64,000 nt of DNA from Avibacterium sp. 21-586 (GTDB taxonomy: Bacteria; Pseudomonadota; Gammaproteobacteria; Enterobacterales; Pasteurellaceae): assembly GCF_026226775.1 (NCBI RefSeq), contig NZ_JAKKOD010000002.1, positions 524,656 through 588,655 on the forward strand, read 5' to 3'. How positions within the stretch are numbered: the stretch's first letter is position 1; every line of letters begins with the position of its first letter. This document shows, piece by piece, positions 60,905-64,000 of the stretch. Both the position numbers and the translations under genes were made by a program. The notes under the pieces are model-generated. The model did no database searches and had not been told where the DNA came from. It worked only from the letters and a program-made list of their open reading frames with translations.

Positions 60905-61234
60905 ATGATTGATATGAACAAACAAAAAATGCCCACTGGCTTTAGTCCTTTCACTTGGGCGCTAGCCATTTTTTGCCTGCCTATTTTGCTTTGGCCTTTG
61001 GCGCTACTTATCTCGCCCAATTTACTGAAAAACCCCAGTTTAAGTGATTTGCAAACCACGTTGATGTCGATTTTTTTATGGGTTTATCCTTTTATTTTAG
61101 GTATTAGTGCAAGAATACTTTACCTCATTCATCAACGCAATACCAAACAAGGAAAAGCCTTGCTTATGCTAAGTGCGGTGATTTTTTATTGTATTTTAGG
61201 CTACGTGGCAATGGTAGGGTTTCGGGTTGCATAG
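60905..61234 (+). CDS. Small three-helix membrane protein, possibly DUF5389
   Basis: The 109-residue product has three hydrophobic segments (about residues 19-38, 52-70 and 86-105) joined by a basic loop (RILYLIHQRNTKQGKAL). I believe it belongs to DUF5389, seen in Pasteurellaceae, but am not certain; no function is known. The start could be ATG 60905 or 60914. An uptake sequence (61171-61179) is inside the gene. It is divergent from glpG with only 34 bp between, so their promoters must overlap. Confidence 0.65.
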   Translation: MIDMNKQKMPTGFSPFTWALAIFCLPILLWPLALLISPNLLKNPSLSDLQTTLMSIFLWVYPFILGISARILYLIHQRNTKQGKALLMLSAVIFYCILGYVAMVGFRVA

Positions 61235-61374
61235 TCGTTAATCGTCTACGCATTTTCTCTGCTGCTTCATTTTTGTTTCCGTGGAACCATTCTGCGTATT
61301 CTAAAATTCACACGCATTTTCCACCGCACTTATTCTTTAATTGATAAGAAAGGCGAACTCTGTTCGCCTGTTAG

Positions 61375-62556
61375 TCATAAAATAATTTCTAACTCGTTAT
61401 AAGCACGTTGCACTTTTTGTAAGGCGTCTTCCATACTTTCATCGCGAGCTAGCAGCACCCCCATTCGGCGATGGCCTTGCACTTCCCCCTTACCAAATAA
61501 GCGAATATCCGTATTGGGTTCAGCCAACACTTTTTCTAAACCTGCAAATTGTACTTGGTTAGAATGCCCTTCTACCACAATGGCTTTAGAGGCTGCCGGG
61601 CTAATAAGATTAATTTGTGGGATTGGCAAACCTAAAATCGCACGGGCGTGTAAGGCAAATTCAGAGAGTTCTTGCGAGATAAGGGTAACCATTCCCGTAT
61701 CGTGCGGACGTGGCGATACTTCATTGAAAATCACATCATTCCCCGACACAAACATTTCCACGCCAAAAATCCCGCGTCCACCAAGTGCAGTGGTAATTTT
61801 CTCCGCAATTTGCTGTGCTTTAGCTAATGCTGCCGCTGACATTGCTTGTGGCTGCCAAGATTCACGATAATCACCGTTTTCTTGACGATGACCAATCGGC
61901 GCAAGGAAAGAGGTACCACCAATATGGCGAACAGTGAGCAAGGTGATTTCATAATCAAATTTTATAAAACCTTCCACAATCACACGTCCAGCCCCAGCAC
62001 GTCCACCTTGTTGGGCATAATCCCACGCGGCTTGTAGTTGATCGAGCGATTTCACGATACTTTGTCCGTGTCCTGAAGAAGACATAATCGGCTTCACTAC
62101 ACAAGGAACACCAATTTTTTCTACCGCACGTTGAAAATCGGCAAAATTATCCACAAATTGATAAGGCGAAGTGGGCAGTCCTAATTCTTCCGCCGCCAAA
62201 CGGCGAATGCCTTCGCGGTTCATTGTTAAGCGTGTGGCTTTCGCCGTAGGCACAACATTAAAGCCAGCTTGCTCTAACTCCACCAAAGTTTCTGTCGCAA
62301 TCGCTTCCACTTCAGGCACAATATAATCAGGCTGTTCTTTTTCAACCAAGGCTTTCAACGCCTCGCCATCAAGCATTGAAATGGTATAAGCACGGTGTGC
62401 TACTTGCTGCGCTGGTGCATTTTCATAACGATCCACCGCAACCACTTCCACTCCCAAGCGTTGCAATTCAATCACCACCTCTTTACCAAGCTCACCAGAA
62501 CCTAACATCATCACTTTTGTCGCGCTTGGCGTCAGTGCAGTTCCTAATGTTGTCAT
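61375..62556 (-). CDS. purT: Phosphoribosylglycinamide formyltransferase 2 (formate-dependent)
   Basis: PurT makes formyl-GAR from formate and ATP in purine synthesis, an alternative to PurN. It is an ATP-grasp enzyme: the N-terminal domain starts [23 protein letters not shown]-grasp elements include [14 protein letters not shown] near residue 152 and [20 protein letters not shown] near 265, then PHDTGMVTL. The length is 393, like E. coli. It is a single-gene unit; I see no PurR box upstream. Confidence 0.96.
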   Translation of the reverse strand: MTTLGTALTPSATKVMMLGSGELGKEVVIELQRLGVEVVAVDRYENAPAQQVAHRAYTISMLDGEALKALVEKEQPDYIVPEVEAIATETLVELEQAGFNVVPTAKATRLTMNREGIRRLAAEELGLPTSPYQFVDNFADFQRAVEKIGVPCVVKPIMSSSGHGQSIVKSLDQLQAAWDYAQQGGRAGAGRVIVEGFIKFDYEITLLTVRHIGGTSFLAPIGHRQENGDYRESWQPQAMSAAALAKAQQIAEKITTALGGRGIFGVEMFVSGNDVIFNEVSPRPHDTGMVTLISQELSEFALHARAILGLPIPQINLISPAASKAIVVEGHSNQVQFAGLEKVLAEPNTDIRLFGKGEVQGHRRMGVLLARDESMEDALQKVQRAYNELEIIL

Positions 62557-62647
62557 TGTGTGCCCCTTCTTTTTAAAACGATTTTACTCAATCAAATAAA
62601 TTAATTGTTATGATATCTAATTAGTTTTCTTTTAGCGTCTTAGATAC

Positions 62648-62686
62648 AAAAAAATCTGTATTCAGATACGAATACAGATTTTTTAT
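62648..62686 (-). terminator. Terminator between purT and nusG
   Basis: AATCTGTATTC / GAATACAGATT with flanking A and T runs on both sides lies just past the nusG stop; it terminates secE-nusG. Confidence 0.85.
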
Positions 62687-62696
62687 TTGAATAAAG

Positions 62697-63248
62697 TTAA
62701 TTTATTTTCTCCACTTGACCAAATTCTAATTCTACAGGAGTGGCTCGGCCAAATATGGAAACAGAAACTTTTAAACGACCTTTATCATAGTCAACTTCTT
62801 CTACCGTTCCATTAAAATCAGCAAATGGACCTTCTTTAACACGAACTTCTTCACCTGGTTGAAAAACCGTTCTTGGTTTTGGTTTATCCGAGTTTTGTTC
62901 AAGACGGTTAAGAATAATATCTGCTTCACGATTGCTAATTGGTGCGGGTTTATCTGGTGTTCCACCAATAAATCCCATTACCCTAGGCACACTACGAACA
63001 AGTTGCCAAGTGTAATCATTCATTTCCATTTGCACTAAAACATAACCTGGAAAATATTTACGCTCACTTTTTCTTCGTTTCCCACCAACATTCTCAACCA
63101 CTTCTTCGGTTGGAACCAATACCTCACCAAATTGATCCTCCATTTGATGCAATTTAATGTATTCTCTTAATGTGGTGGCTACTCGTCCTTCAAAGCCAGA
63201 AAAGGCTTGCAATACATACCAACGTTTCTTTACTGTATTTTCTGTCAT
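62697..63248 (-). CDS. nusG: Transcription antitermination factor NusG
   Basis: NusG binds RNA polymerase through its NGN domain and Rho or S10 through its KOW domain. NGN sequence: [43 protein letters not shown]. The length is 183. It starts one base after secE. rplKA, which follows nusG in E. coli, is about 8 kb away on the other strand here. Confidence 0.98.
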   Translation of the reverse strand: MTENTVKKRWYVLQAFSGFEGRVATTLREYIKLHQMEDQFGEVLVPTEEVVENVGGKRRKSERKYFPGYVLVQMEMNDYTWQLVRSVPRVMGFIGGTPDKPAPISNREADIILNRLEQNSDKPKPRTVFQPGEEVRVKEGPFADFNGTVEEVDYDKGRLKVSVSIFGRATPVELEFGQVEKIN

Positions 63249-63249
63249 A

Positions 63250-63663
63250 TTAGAATCTCAAATCGGTTAAAAAGTTGATTACTGTAACAATAATTGAATC
63301 TACTCCCCATAAAATTAGTGAAATAAATACAGTTACTCCAACCACTATTAGTGTAGTTTGCGTGGTTTCAGCACGGGTTGGCCAAACAATTTTCCTTAAC
63401 TCAGTACGCGATGCACTTAAAAATTCTCTAGCTTTTTTGCCTTGGCTAGTAATGGCTAAAATGGCAAAGGCTACAAGCATTAATATTACTACCGCAACAA
63501 CACGAATTGGAGTCGAGAACTTTTGCGCAAAATAAATATTTCCAACAGCAGCAATAGCAATGATCAGAATGCTAAGCAACCATAAAAAGGTATTTAATCC
63601 CTTCGATCTTTCACTATTTTCCGCATTTTCAATGTGTTTCTTTTTATCAATATTTGATGCCAT
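63250..63663 (-). CDS. secE: Preprotein translocase subunit SecE
   Basis: SecE clamps the SecY channel. Three membrane segments are visible (about residues 25-43, 53-70 and 100-120 of the product), and the conserved cytoplasmic motif [20 protein letters not shown] lies before the third. The C-terminal [19 protein letters not shown] fits the long proteobacterial form. I chose the ATG giving [10 protein letters not shown] because GGAT is eight bases upstream; an ATG four codons earlier is possible. Confidence 0.95.
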   Translation of the reverse strand: MASNIDKKKHIENAENSERSKGLNTFLWLLSILIIAIAAVGNIYFAQKFSTPIRVVAVVILMLVAFAILAITSQGKKAREFLSASRTELRKIVWPTRAETTQTTLIVVGVTVFISLILWGVDSIIVTVINFLTDLRF

Positions 63664-63893
63664 AATCGTATCCATTTTTCAATTAAAATCGAAATTCTTT
63701 TAGAACGCAGGATTGTAGCATTTTATAATTTTGTTGCCTATTAAAATAACAGAATTTTTTTTAATTTTATAAGATAAATAACAAAATAACGATGGTGATA
63801 AAATCATTAAAATTTTCACCGCACTTTGATGCTTTCTTTGAAAATATGGATAATATTGTTATTGCATTTAGGGTGACTTGAGTGATTAAAAAT
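63664..63893. other. Intergenic region tuf-secE
   Basis: No tRNA gene is seen between tuf and secE. The AT-rich region contains one uptake sequence (63818-63826) and presumably the secE-nusG promoter, which I cannot pinpoint. Confidence 0.5.
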
Positions 63894-63918
63894 GAAAAAA
63901 GGGCATCTTTCGATGCCC
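63894..63918 (-). terminator. Terminator of tuf
   Basis: GGGCATC / GATGCCC with a GAAA loop and six T residues on the minus strand. Confidence 0.92.
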
Positions 63919-63954
63919 TCTCTTAGCTTTTCTAGTGTTACCTAGCTACAATCA

Positions 63955-64000
63955 TTATTTGATAATTTTCGCTACAACACCCGCACCTACTGTACGACCA
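63955..64000 (-). CDS. tuf: Elongation factor Tu, last 14 codons (partial)
   Basis: On the minus strand the last codons read GRTVGAGVVAKIIK followed by TAA, the C-terminus of EF-Tu (usually REGGRTVGAGVVAKI). The rest lies beyond the window. tuf upstream of secE-nusG is the common gamma-proteobacterial order. Confidence 0.93.
   Translation of the reverse strand, partial: GRTVGAGVVAKIIK

Noticed and set aside
63664..63954. A tRNA gene between tuf and secE
   Set aside because: I looked for a cloverleaf and CCA-like end because tRNAs often sit near tuf; none was visible.

Overview
The window is a chromosomal segment from a gamma-proteobacterium of the family Pasteurellaceae. The protein families and gene pairings resemble Haemophilus influenzae (hslO-pckA, napFDAGHBC, rapA-rluA, glpG-glpR). 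By eye there are about 32 exact copies of the 9-bp DNA-uptake core AAGTGCGGT or its complement, the signal of the Haemophilus/Pasteurella/Aggregatibacter branch. Competence-type CRP-S sites lie upstream of ssb and comM. I cannot name the species from sequence alone.

Layout. 1-7.4 kb: end of hslO, pckA, then deaD, nlpI and pnp on the minus strand. 7.5-13.8 kb: the complete periplasmic nitrate reductase operon napFDAGHBC (minus), with FNR-like and NarP-like sites upstream. 13.9-18.4 kb: fmt-rsmB-GT2-trkA (minus), in which a family 2 glycosyltransferase gene sits between rsmB and trkA. 18.6-20.5 kb: a divergent HMW1C-type cytoplasmic N-glycosyltransferase. 20.6-22.3 kb: amt, preceded by a decayed glnK (PII) pseudogene. 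22.6-26.1 kb: divergent ssb and uvrA sharing an SOS box and a competence CRP-S site. 26.2-29.4 kb: mreBCD and greB. 29.5-34.6 kb: rpoH, tehA, a DUF2322 gene, murB and narQ. 34.9-37.1 kb: ridA and a transglutaminase/MerT-like/MerP-like operon. 37.4-43.5 kb: yihI-DUF2489-hemN and rapA-rluA. 43.8-45.6 kb: pnuC, a gene-free stretch that may hold an IS relic, and metJ with Met boxes. 45.6-50.8 kb: the S10 ribosomal operon rpsJ to rpsQ, ending in its own terminator. 50.9-54.5 kb: yaaW, a divergent XRE regulator, asparaginase and rplKA. 54.9-59.1 kb: comM, pgeF, rluD and bamD. 59.2-64 kb: glpR, glpG, a small membrane gene, purT, nusG, secE and the 3' end of tuf.

Most genes are housekeeping. Functional links inside the window are: nitrate respiration (Nap with its sensor NarQ); transformation (uptake sequences, ComM, SSB and two CRP-S sites); and envelope or protein modification (NGT plus GT2). 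The least routine items are the NGT/GT2 genes around fmt-rsmB, the amt gene with a dead PII partner, the transglutaminase-MerT-MerP operon, the YaaW/XRE divergent pair at the edge of a split ribosomal cluster, and a short intergenic repeat family that may be IS ends.
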